Shown here in pieces: positions 1-4,780 of a stretch of 5,156 bases of DNA. The stretch is from contig CAYMFF010000114.1 of assembly GCA_964389575.1 (NCBI GenBank), positions 1 to 5,156 on the forward strand. The letters run 5' to 3'. A program made the position numbers and the translations under genes. Within the stretch, counting starts at the first letter, position 1, and every line of letters starts with the position of its first letter. The stretch is from JAGNRR01 sp964389575. Its GTDB lineage: Bacteria; Bacteroidota; Bacteroidia; Chitinophagales; Chitinophagaceae. The notes beneath the pieces are model-generated. The model worked only from the letters and a program-made list of their open reading frames with translations. It searched no databases and was not told where the DNA came from.

Positions 1-464
1 TCTTGCGGTAAGTGTTTCTTCCATTCTTCTAAGGCAATTTCACTTGGTGGAATTTTATCTTCTTCATCGCCTTCAAAAACACTGGCGTACAATCTATCTT
101 TTGGCAAGCCCAATACTTCGGTCAAAAACTCCCAGCTCCATGTAATGGCTTCCGTTTTGAAGTAATCGCCAAAACTCCAATTCCCGAGCATCTCAAACAT
201 GGTGTGATGGTAATGATCTACACCTACTTCTTCTAAATCGTTGTGCTTTCCGCTTACGCGCAAACATTTTTGAGTGTCAACTACCCGTGTTTGCTCTGCT
301 TTTTTATTTCCTAAAAAATAATCCTTAAACTGGTTCATCCCTGCATTGGTAAACATCAATGTAGGATCATCCTTTAGTACAATAGGCGCGCTGGGTACAA
401 TCTTATGTCCTTTCCCTTCAAAAAAATGTAAAAATTTCTCTCGTATTTCGTTGGCTGTAAGCAT
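1..464 (-). CDS. alaS: Alanyl-tRNA synthetase, N-terminal part (runs off the left edge)
   Basis: AlaS charges tRNA-Ala with alanine in the cytoplasm; it is a class II synthetase and essential. The 154 residues visible are the start of the catalytic core. Recognisable family blocks are DDPTLMFTNAGMNQFKD (about residues 32-48), KCLRVSGKHNDLEEVG (66-81, the motif 2 region with Arg69) and HHTMFEMLGNWSFGDYFK (86-103). All are intact and match bacterial AlaS closely, so I regard the gene as functional. The ATG on the complement of 462-464 places the usual EIREKFLHFF helix right at the N-terminus, as in other AlaS proteins. Full-length AlaS is about 870 residues, so the editing and C-Ala domains lie outside the window. 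The gene is transcribed away from the M23 peptidase, with a promoter-like box and a small hairpin just upstream. Confidence 0.97.
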   Translation of the reverse strand, partial: MLTANEIREKFLHFFEGKGHKIVPSAPIVLKDDPTLMFTNAGMNQFKDYFLGNKKAEQTRVVDTQKCLRVSGKHNDLEEVGVDHYHHTMFEMLGNWSFGDYFKTEAITWSWEFLTEVLGLPKDRLYASVFEGDEEDKIPPSEIALEEWKKHLPQ

Positions 465-475
465 AAATAAGTTCG

Positions 476-492
476 TCCCGCTTTTTTCGGGA
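476..492. repeat. TCCCG/CGGGA hairpin in the alaS 5' leader
   Basis: A perfect 5-bp inverted repeat, TCCCG and CGGGA, encloses a 7-base loop (CTTTTTT on the plus strand). If alaS transcription starts just after the TAnnTTTG box on the complement of 501-508, this stem would form almost at the 5' end of the alaS mRNA and about a dozen bases upstream of its ATG. It resembles the TCCCGC/GCGGGA palindrome at 4135-4151. It could stabilise the mRNA end, tune translation, or be a small extragenic palindrome. The stem is seen directly; any function is inferred. Confidence 0.5.
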
Positions 493-500
493 TGCGAGCA

Positions 501-508
501 CAAAAATA
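501..508 (-). promoter_or_regulatory. Bacteroidota-type -7 box (TATTTTTG) for alaS
   Basis: Read on the minus strand this is TATTTTTG, a full match to the TAnnTTTG -7 consensus. It lies 36 bases upstream of the alaS ATG, which predicts a leader of about 30 bases. No good TTG or TTTG -33 box is seen at the expected 17-23 base spacing, so the assignment rests on the -7 box alone. Confidence 0.45.
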
Positions 509-566
509 CTTGAATATCTCAAGAAACGGCACAGGTCAATAGCCTTTATACCAAAGACCATTGCGG

Positions 567-598
567 TTTGTACATTCAATGCTTTGCCATTACTTTTA
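567..598 (+). promoter_or_regulatory. Possible promoter for the M23 peptidase gene
   Basis: TTTG (567-570), 20 bases, then TACTTTTA (591-598), which is one mismatch from TAnnTTTG. Transcription would begin within a few bases of the TTG start at 608, giving a very short or leaderless mRNA. The same close arrangement appears at the MerR gene. The match is imperfect in an AT-rich stretch, so this is tentative. Confidence 0.35.
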
Positions 599-607
599 TG
601 CTTCGCT

Positions 608-1570
608 TTGAGCAAAAAAGTAAAATATATATACAGCAAAGAAAATCAACAATTCGAACCTCATAAGGTGAGTATTTGGACTAAGGTTTTTCGTGTGTTG
701 GGCATCCTCAGTGGAATTGTTGTTGCCGCTTGGATTATTGTAGCACTGGCGTTTAAATACATTGGCTCGCCTCGCGAAAAAAGAATGCGCAATGAGATGA
801 ACAACCTCAAACGACAATATACGCTTCTTCAAAAAAATATAAATAATACCCAGAGCAAACTAAAAAAACTACAACGCAGAGATAATGAAATCTACCGTGT
901 CATTTTTGAAGCAGAGCCCTTGCCGGACAATAATTTACAAGAAAAATTAAATCTTGAACGAAAGGTTTCAAATTTCTCCAATGTGGAGCTCATAAAATCT
1001 ATAGAAGAAAAAATGGGCGAACTAGAAAAACAAATTCAAACTCAGAATATTTCTTATGATAGCCTGCTGGCAAAAATTCAAAATAAAGAAGAGATGCTCA
1101 TGAGCATACCATCCATTCAACCCGTATCAAATAAAAATTTGAAACGCATTGCATCCGGTTTTGGCTATCGGGTTGATCCTATTTATAAAATAAGAAAATT
1201 TCATGCCGGACTAGATTTTACGGCACCCCAAGGAACACCGATATATGCCACAGGCAATGGTGTGATAGAACAAGCGGATTATAGCACTGGCGGCTACGGA
1301 AATCAAATTTGGATTAACCACGGATATGGTTATCGCACCCATTATGCCCACATGGTAAAAATTAAAAAAACAAGTGGGACTGTGAAACGAGGTGAAGTAA
1401 TTGGTTACGTAGGTAGCACCGGAAAAAGTACAGGACCACACTTACATTATGAAGTAGAGCGCAAAGGTCAAAAAATAGATCCTATTCATTTCTTTTATAA
1501 TGACTTAGCTGTAGCTGATTATGACAAAATTCTCGAAATTGCCCGCAGAAGTAATCAAAGTTTTGATTAA
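608..1570 (+). CDS. Membrane-anchored M23 (LytM-type) metallopeptidase
   Basis: Probably a periplasmic peptidoglycan endopeptidase or its activator, anchored in the inner membrane. From the chosen start (320 residues) it has a short cytoplasmic N-terminus, one membrane segment (about residues 30-49, LGILSGIVVAAWIIVALAF), a long coiled-coil region (about 57-175) and a C-terminal M23 domain (about 182-296). The zinc and catalytic residues are present: His199 and Asp203 in HAGLD, His248 in HYAHM, and His278/His280 in HLHYEV. It should therefore be catalytically active, unlike degenerate EnvC or NlpD types. There is no in-frame ATG near the start. TTG at 608 gives MSKKVKYIYSKENQQF, matching the N-terminus usual for Bacteroidota relatives as I recall them; an upstream TTG at 584 would add eight hydrophobic residues. 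The MerR-like gene follows after 26 bases. Family call is firm; the substrate is unknown. Confidence 0.9.
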   Translation: MSKKVKYIYSKENQQFEPHKVSIWTKVFRVLGILSGIVVAAWIIVALAFKYIGSPREKRMRNEMNNLKRQYTLLQKNINNTQSKLKKLQRRDNEIYRVIFEAEPLPDNNLQEKLNLERKVSNFSNVELIKSIEEKMGELEKQIQTQNISYDSLLAKIQNKEEMLMSIPSIQPVSNKNLKRIASGFGYRVDPIYKIRKFHAGLDFTAPQGTPIYATGNGVIEQADYSTGGYGNQIWINHGYGYRTHYAHMVKIKKTSGTVKRGEVIGYVGSTGKSTGPHLHYEVERKGQKIDPIHFFYNDLAVADYDKILEIARRSNQSFD

Positions 1571-1590
1571 GTAATAAATTATTAAATTTG
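1563..1590 (+). promoter_or_regulatory. Promoter-like boxes just upstream of the MerR-like gene
   Basis: TTG (1563-1565, inside the last codons of the peptidase gene), 17 bases, then TAAATTTG (1583-1590), a perfect TAnnTTTG. The -7 box ends six bases before the ATG at 1597, so a transcript from here would be leaderless or nearly so. The 17-base spacing is at the short end of the known range. It would let the regulator be expressed independently of the peptidase. Confidence 0.45.
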
Positions 1591-1596
1591 TAAGCA

Positions 1597-2106
1597 ATGG
1601 ATCAATTTGACCTTTTTGGTAATAAGATGGAAAGCAGTAAAAAAACAGCTAAGAAATCGAATGCACCCCAAAAAGATAAAGTAGCCAAACCGGCAAAACC
1701 AGTATCCGTAAAAAAAGACAAGATTGAAGACGCTGTTGCTGCAACTAACAGAACGGACAAAGTTGATGAAAAAGAATTAACCAAAGTCTATTACACGATA
1801 TCGGAAGTGGCTAAAATGTTTGATGTAAATGCTTCTTTACTGCGTTTTTGGGAAAAAGAATTTAAAGAGTTAGGAAAAATAAAGAAGAACAAAAAAGGTG
1901 ATCGCTATTACAATAAGCACAACATTCGTAGCCTAAATATCATTTATTACTTACTAAAAGAACAAAAAATGACCATCGCAGGTGCGCGTAATATGATTAA
2001 AAATAAACGCAAGAGCACCGTGGCCCAATTTGATATGGTAGAAAATTTGCAGAAAGTTCGTGGCTTTTTGGTAGATTTGAAAACAGCCTTAAAAGAAGAA
2101 AATTAG
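1597..2106 (+). CDS. MerR-family DNA-binding protein with basic N-terminal extension
   Basis: A likely transcription regulator of 169 residues. A MerR-type winged helix-turn-helix spans about residues 64-135: YYTISEVAKMFDVNASLLRFWEKEF carries the recognition helix, KNKKGDRYYNKHNI the wing, and IRSLNIIYYLLKEQKMTIAGARNMI the following helices. A short helix at 143-168 could dimerise. There is no C-terminal ligand-binding or metal-binding domain, and no cysteines are seen. The first 63 residues are unusual for MerR proteins: low complexity, rich in Lys and Ala, probably disordered, and beginning MDQFDLFGNK, which resembles a sliding-clamp-binding motif. It follows the M23 peptidase by 26 bases, an arrangement I recall from many Bacteroidota. 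Its target genes and inducer cannot be read from the sequence. The ATG at 1597 is supported by the promoter-like box immediately before it. Confidence 0.88.
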   Translation: MDQFDLFGNKMESSKKTAKKSNAPQKDKVAKPAKPVSVKKDKIEDAVAATNRTDKVDEKELTKVYYTISEVAKMFDVNASLLRFWEKEFKELGKIKKNKKGDRYYNKHNIRSLNIIYYLLKEQKMTIAGARNMIKNKRKSTVAQFDMVENLQKVRGFLVDLKTALKEEN

Positions 2107-2159
2107 CAATTCAGTCAAGCTAAAAATCTTGAAGACGAGGTATAAAAAACAGTAAACAA

Positions 2160-2666
2160 ATGAATAAATTAATAATCATAATCGTTGCACTATGCACATT
2201 GGCAATCAATAGTCAAGCTCAAAGTTTCGTAAGAGAGTTTGATGAGAAAACCGAAAAACCGTTGTTGCGCGGTCAGATAACATTTGATGATATCTTAAAA
2301 GAAAGCGCATATGGTTGGATAAACGATGAATATGAGTCGCAACCTCGAATTATTGACGACATCAAAAAATTACTTCCCAACTATCGATTGGTTGTTTTCG
2401 TTGGTACTTGGTGTCATGACACCCAACATTTATTGCCTCAACTATTACAAACCTTAAAAGATGCTTCCTTTGACTTTAATGCGTTGGAAATGTATGGCGT
2501 CAATCGAGCTAAGGAAGGTTTGAACTCGGAGCATCAGATTTATAACATTCAACGAGTACCAACGATAATCGTCATGGATCGGTTTAAAGAAGTTGGTCGT
2601 ATTGTAGAAACGGTGGACTCTAGTATTGAAAAAGCATTGCTCGATATTTTAGAATCTGCACAGTAA
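2160..2666 (+). CDS. Secreted thioredoxin-fold protein with a single cysteine
   Basis: 168 residues with a clear N-terminal signal peptide: a short basic start, hydrophobic residues 4-16, and an Ala-X-Ala-like cleavage site near residue 20 (NSQAQS). The mature protein has a thioredoxin-like fold. Strand LVVFVGTWC leads to the active site at Trp84-Cys85-His86-Asp87-Thr88, and RVPTIIV carries the cis-proline (Pro134). Cys85 is the only cysteine in the mature chain, so there is no resolving cysteine and a classical dithiol reductase cycle is not possible within one subunit. A monothiol, peroxide-reducing or non-redox binding role is more likely. I recall related Bacteroidota periplasmic proteins with WCxDT-like sites, so this may be a family trait and not a mutation. 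It lies 53 bases after the MerR-like gene with no convincing promoter of its own, so may be co-transcribed. Confidence 0.8.
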   Translation: MNKLIIIIVALCTLAINSQAQSFVREFDEKTEKPLLRGQITFDDILKESAYGWINDEYESQPRIIDDIKKLLPNYRLVVFVGTWCHDTQHLLPQLLQTLKDASFDFNALEMYGVNRAKEGLNSEHQIYNIQRVPTIIVMDRFKEVGRIVETVDSSIEKALLDILESAQ

Positions 2667-2696
2667 GAATTCGAACCCCAACGAGTCTAAGAATTC
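2664..2696 (+). repeat. TAAGAATTC direct repeat spanning a gene junction
   Basis: The nonamer TAAGAATTC occurs at 2664-2672 and again at 2688-2696, 24 bases apart. The first copy contains the stop codon of the thioredoxin-fold gene; the second abuts the ATG of the acyltransferase gene. The GAATTC cores are palindromic, so the two copies can also pair as a stem. It may be a chance duplication or a translational coupling element. Confidence 0.4.
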
Positions 2697-3848
2697 ATGA
2701 AACTCACATTCAAAGTTTATCATTCCTTAGCAGAGCTTCCACCTTATTGGGATGAAACCTTGGGTGAAAACCACGCCTTGCATTCTTCTAAAATTAACGT
2801 AAGCGAACGATCCGAAATCCCGGATATTAAAAACTATTATGTAGTAGGTTATTGCCCAAATAATACGATTGTGTTTCAGGCATACGCCCAACAATTGCAG
2901 GTACACAGTGGGCAGTTTAATCTGTCAGGAAACAAATTAAAACAATGGTTTATAAGAACCTCTATTGATATTGTGAAACCAAAATTATTCGTAGCTGGCA
3001 ATTTATTTCGTCATGATGTACAAATGTTGCATTTTCATAAGCGCGCCATTTCTACGATTGATATGAGTCGTATCGTTGAGCAATCTATTGACTATATGAT
3101 GAAGTATACCAAAAGCCAAGGGGTATTTATTAAAGACATGCCCAAAGCCATTGCGCAATATTTTTTGACTAAAAAAGAATACCAGCGAATGGATAGCGAT
3201 ATCGCCATGCATCTTGATATTCCAACCAGCTGGAATTCATTTGAAGATTATCAAACCGCCTTAAAAAGAAAATATAGAAATCGTGCCAAGAGCACAAGAA
3301 AAAATTTTACAACTGTTCAAACAAGAAATTTAGAACTATCAGAAATTATTTCTTACAAAAAAGAAATGCACGCACTCTACAAGCAAGTAACTAAAAACCA
3401 AGTGGTCAGTATGGGTGAATTGAGTGAGAATTTTATTGTAGAATTAAAAAAATCATTGAATGATAAATATCAAGTCACTGGTTTTTTTGTAGAAGAAAAA
3501 ATGATTGCCTTCTCTTCTGCGATAATTCATGATGGTGTGCATGACATGAATTATATTGGTTTTGATTATTCGTTGAATCAAAAATACGCTCTGTATTTCA
3601 ATATACTTTTTCATTGTGTAGAGTGCGCAATCGCTAATAAGTGTAAGAAACTTTTACTCGGCCGAACTGCACTAGAAGCTAAGGCCATAGTGGGCTGTGA
3701 GCCAGACTACCTGTATACTTTTTATAAATTAAAAAGTCGTTTCATTAATGAAATTGTTAAGAATATCTCAGCTCGTTTTGAGAACCGATTAGGAGACGGT
3801 TGGCAAAATAGACATCCGTTTAAGGCGGAGTATTATGAGAAGAAATAA
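2697..3848 (+). CDS. GNAT-fold N-acyltransferase, FemAB/BioF2-like (function unknown)
   Basis: A soluble 383-residue protein without signal peptide or membrane segment. Its layout resembles the double-GNAT acyltransferases grouped with FemAB, DUF482 and 'BioF2-like' proteins. An N-terminal half (about 1-170) has strands such as NYYVVGYC and KLFVAGNLF. A basic linker helix follows (YQTALKRKYRNRAKSTRKN, 185-203), and the C-terminal half (about 204-365) carries the more typical segments: VTGFFVEEKMIAFSSAII, MNYIGFDYSLNQKYALYFNI and KKLLLGRTALEAKAIVGCEP (318-336). Relatives transfer acyl or aminoacyl groups to cell-wall or lipid precursors, but I cannot identify the substrate here, and the match is by general pattern, not a diagnostic motif. 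The gene begins 30 bases after the thioredoxin-fold gene and is probably in the same transcript. A new promoter lies just beyond its stop, so the transcription unit likely ends here, although no strong terminator is visible. Confidence 0.65.
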   Translation: MKLTFKVYHSLAELPPYWDETLGENHALHSSKINVSERSEIPDIKNYYVVGYCPNNTIVFQAYAQQLQVHSGQFNLSGNKLKQWFIRTSIDIVKPKLFVAGNLFRHDVQMLHFHKRAISTIDMSRIVEQSIDYMMKYTKSQGVFIKDMPKAIAQYFLTKKEYQRMDSDIAMHLDIPTSWNSFEDYQTALKRKYRNRAKSTRKNFTTVQTRNLELSEIISYKKEMHALYKQVTKNQVVSMGELSENFIVELKKSLNDKYQVTGFFVEEKMIAFSSAIIHDGVHDMNYIGFDYSLNQKYALYFNILFHCVECAIANKCKKLLLGRTALEAKAIVGCEPDYLYTFYKLKSRFINEIVKNISARFENRLGDGWQNRHPFKAEYYEKK

Positions 3849-3879
3849 ATTCAATTAAGAACTCAAAAACAAAAAAGTT

Positions 3880-3910
3880 TTTGTCATTCAAAATATTTTA
3901 CATTCATTTG
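3880..3910 (+). promoter_or_regulatory. Promoter for the leader peptide-TPR-rtcB unit
   Basis: TTTG (3880-3883), exactly 19 bases, then TTCATTTG (3903-3910), one base off TAnnTTTG. Spacing and both boxes fit the Bacteroidota vegetative sigma consensus. The start of transcription would fall near 3915-3917, about 17 bases before the leader ORF and about 255 bases before the TPR gene. An A/T palindrome at 3869-3884 overlaps the -33 box. This is the best-spaced promoter in the window. Confidence 0.6.
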
Positions 3911-3932
3911 CACTCGAAATAAAAATTATAAC

Positions 3933-4019
3933 ATGCGTTTTTTAATACTACATACCAAACCGATGGTGCTGTTTACAAGCAGTGACCAAGGGCGCATGTC
4001 GTGCAATTATTTTAGCTAA
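3933..4019 (+). CDS. 28-residue leader peptide ORF ending RMSCNYFS
   Basis: A short ORF from ATG at 3933 to TAA at 4017-4019, starting about 17 bases after the predicted transcription start. It begins MRFLILHTKP and ends RMSCNYFS, with no signal peptide or known domain. The case for it being real is its position: immediately after a promoter, before a terminator-like hairpin, and with its stop codon inside the loop of a small stem (4012-4032). This is the layout of a transcription-attenuation leader whose last codons (TGC AAT TAT TTT AGC) would be read as the terminator emerges. The tail holds one codon each for Cys, Asn, Tyr and Phe rather than a run for one amino acid, so what it senses is not obvious; Cys or a nascent-chain arrest are options. 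No homolog can be confirmed here, and chance occurrence of a 28-codon ORF is possible. Confidence 0.5.
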   Translation: MRFLILHTKPMVLFTSSDQGRMSCNYFS

Positions 4020-4032
4020 ATTTTATCGCTAA
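4012..4032 (+). promoter_or_regulatory. Small hairpin enclosing the leader stop codon
   Basis: TTAGC (4012-4016) pairs with GCTAA (4028-4032) around an 11-base loop that begins with the TAA stop. It is followed by T7 at 4035-4041. A ribosome terminating on the leader would block this stem; a ribosome stalled earlier would let it form. The stem is only 5 bp and AT-rich, so stability is marginal. It may act as a pause hairpin preceding the stronger one at 4042-4070. Confidence 0.3.
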
Positions 4033-4041
4033 TCTTTTTTT

Positions 4042-4082
4042 GCCCGGAGTGTCGTCTCGACAAATCGGGCTACTAGTTTTTT
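4042..4082 (+). terminator. Terminator-like hairpin with U6 run (candidate attenuator)
   Basis: GCCCG (4042-4046) pairs with CGGGC (4066-4070), and TGTCG (4050-4054) with CGACA (4058-4062). The two 5-bp helices are separated by a symmetric 3x3 internal loop and capped by TCT. A T6 run (4077-4082) follows after six bases. The hairpin lies 22 bases past the leader stop and 87 bases before the TPR start, so it can only act within the transcript of the downstream genes. The six-base gap before the U run is longer than in ideal intrinsic terminators, so termination may be partial. Confidence 0.5.
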
Positions 4083-4107
4083 GTTCTATTCCGAAAAGAA
4101 CAAGAGA
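4077..4107 (+). promoter_or_regulatory. Second hairpin that can sequester the U run
   Basis: TTGTTCT (4081-4087) pairs perfectly with AGAACAA (4097-4103) around a 9-base loop. The helix can extend outward through 4077-4080 with 4104-4107 by two A-U and two G-U pairs, so the terminator's U6 run becomes the 5' strand of this stem. It could protect read-through RNA or compete with the upstream hairpin. Pairing is seen directly; the role is inferred. Confidence 0.4.
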
Positions 4108-4134
4108 ATTAAACCCACAAAATTATCTAAACTT

Positions 4135-4151
4135 TCCCGCCTAAAGCGGGA
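4135..4151. repeat. TCCCGC/GCGGGA palindrome upstream of the TPR gene
   Basis: A perfect 6-bp GC-rich inverted repeat with a CTAAA loop, ending 18 bases before the TPR ATG. Its arms match those of the hairpin at 476-492 by the alaS leader, suggesting a small extragenic palindromic repeat family in this genome. In this position it could also restrain ribosome access to the TPR start. Confidence 0.55.
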
Positions 4152-4169
4152 TACCTAAACTAATAAATT

Positions 4170-4721
4170 ATGTCTATCACAATAGGAGAAAATTATTTAC
4201 TGAAAGCTAAAGAAGCCTATCCATACGCTATAGAAGAGTGTGTAGAGTCTTTGAATTATGCCTTGTCGTATGATGACGAAAGTGCGGAAGCTTGGCTATT
4301 ACACGGCAAAGTCATGCTTTACTTTATTAAAGATTATAGCAGTGCCGAAGAATCACTCATGCAAGCATTAAGCTTAGATCCACAAAAATCTGAATCATAT
4401 ATTGAATTCATTTGGTTGCGAATCAATGAGGGTCGATATGAAGATGCGCAGCGCATTCTGTATCAAGCACTAAAAATAGTAAAGACCAATGTTGGTGAAT
4501 TTTATCGACTGCAGTCCTTATTGCTAGAGTATGAAGAAAGTTATGAGGACGCTATCGAAAGTCTAGAAATAGCACTAGAGAAAACATACAACTGTGGCTA
4601 TCAATGCTTTTTAGAAGATGAAATAAAACGAATAAAAAACAAAAAGAAACGCAAAGCGAAACGAAGTAAAACAGCTAAGAAAAAAAGAAAATATGTAAAA
4701 AGTTTTACTTCGGAATATTAG
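4170..4721 (+). CDS. TPR-repeat protein with a lysine/arginine-rich C-terminal tail
   Basis: A cytoplasmic 183-residue protein with no signal peptide. Three to four tetratricopeptide-like helical pairs are visible: a divergent one at about 7-37, then about 38-71 (AEAWLLHGKVMLYFIKDYSS to ALSLDP), 73-106 (ending in RYEDAQRILYQALKI) and 108-140 (SYEDAIESLEIALEK). These normally form a protein-binding groove. The tail from 153 to 177 has 17 Lys or Arg among 25 residues, which suggests nucleic-acid or ribosome binding. Three cysteines are present (24, 142, 146); Cys142 and Cys146 form a CGYQC pair. Two in-frame TAA codons directly before the ATG at 4170 fix the start. It follows the leader-hairpin region and precedes rtcB by 59 bases, so it may assist or target the RNA ligase; that is inference from position only. 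I do not recognise a named family. Confidence 0.82.
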   Translation: MSITIGENYLLKAKEAYPYAIEECVESLNYALSYDDESAEAWLLHGKVMLYFIKDYSSAEESLMQALSLDPQKSESYIEFIWLRINEGRYEDAQRILYQALKIVKTNVGEFYRLQSLLLEYEESYEDAIESLEIALEKTYNCGYQCFLEDEIKRIKNKKKRKAKRSKTAKKKRKYVKSFTSEY

Positions 4722-4732
4722 CTAAGCTAATA

Positions 4733-4766
4733 AAAATCTGTGAGGGTTTTGACCCTTGCAGATTTT
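4733..4766 (+). terminator. Hairpin between the TPR gene and rtcB (partial terminator or 5' leader stem)
   Basis: AAAATCTG (4733-4740) pairs with CAGATTTT (4759-4766). The helix continues through two G-U wobbles and AGGG/CCCT to a TTTTGA loop, giving a 14-bp stem. The 3' arm ends in TTTT but is followed by A8, so its U tract is short and it would be a weak terminator. It ends only 14 bases before the rtcB ATG with no promoter in between. Either rtcB depends on read-through or the stem controls rtcB translation. Similar stem repeats recur between genes in Bacteroidota as I recall. Confidence 0.55.
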
Positions 4767-4780
4767 AAAAAAAATTAAAA

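Noticed and set aside
418..639. Minus-strand ORF of 73 codons across the alaS-peptidase intergenic region
   Set aside because: It overlaps the true alaS start in another frame and the start of the peptidase gene, has no recognisable domain, and is explained as a shadow.
596..832. Minus-strand ORF of 78 codons inside the M23 gene
   Set aside because: Antisense to the membrane and coiled-coil segment of a well-supported gene, with no domain or promoter.
1211..1441. Minus-strand ORF of 76 codons inside the M23 domain
   Set aside because: Antisense to the catalytic domain; its open frame follows from codon bias of the real gene.
1602..1784. Minus-strand ORF of 60 codons opposite the MerR N-terminus
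   Set aside because: It mirrors the lysine-rich low-complexity extension, whose AAA/AAG codons read as Phe/Leu on the other strand.
2107..2159. Promoter for the thioredoxin-fold gene
   Set aside because: No TAnnTTTG-like box with a spaced TTG is found in the 53-base gap; co-transcription with the MerR-like gene is simpler.
3003..3212. Minus-strand ORF of 69 codons inside the acyltransferase gene
   Set aside because: Shadow of the plus-strand gene with no independent support.
3869..3884. ACAAAAA...TTTTTGT inverted repeat as a terminator for the acyltransferase gene
   Set aside because: The loop would be only two bases and the stem is almost all A-T; it overlaps the -33 promoter box. An operator role is possible but unsupported.
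3849..4169. CRISPR array, tRNA or small structured RNA gene in the gene-poor stretch
   Set aside because: No regularly spaced repeats and no cloverleaf-like pairing or T-loop sequence; the hairpins fit a 5' leader better.
1639..4682. Shared word AAAACAGCTAAGAAA in the MerR-like and TPR genes
   Set aside because: Both copies encode Lys-Thr-Ala-Lys-Lys in lysine-rich segments; the match is explained by composition.
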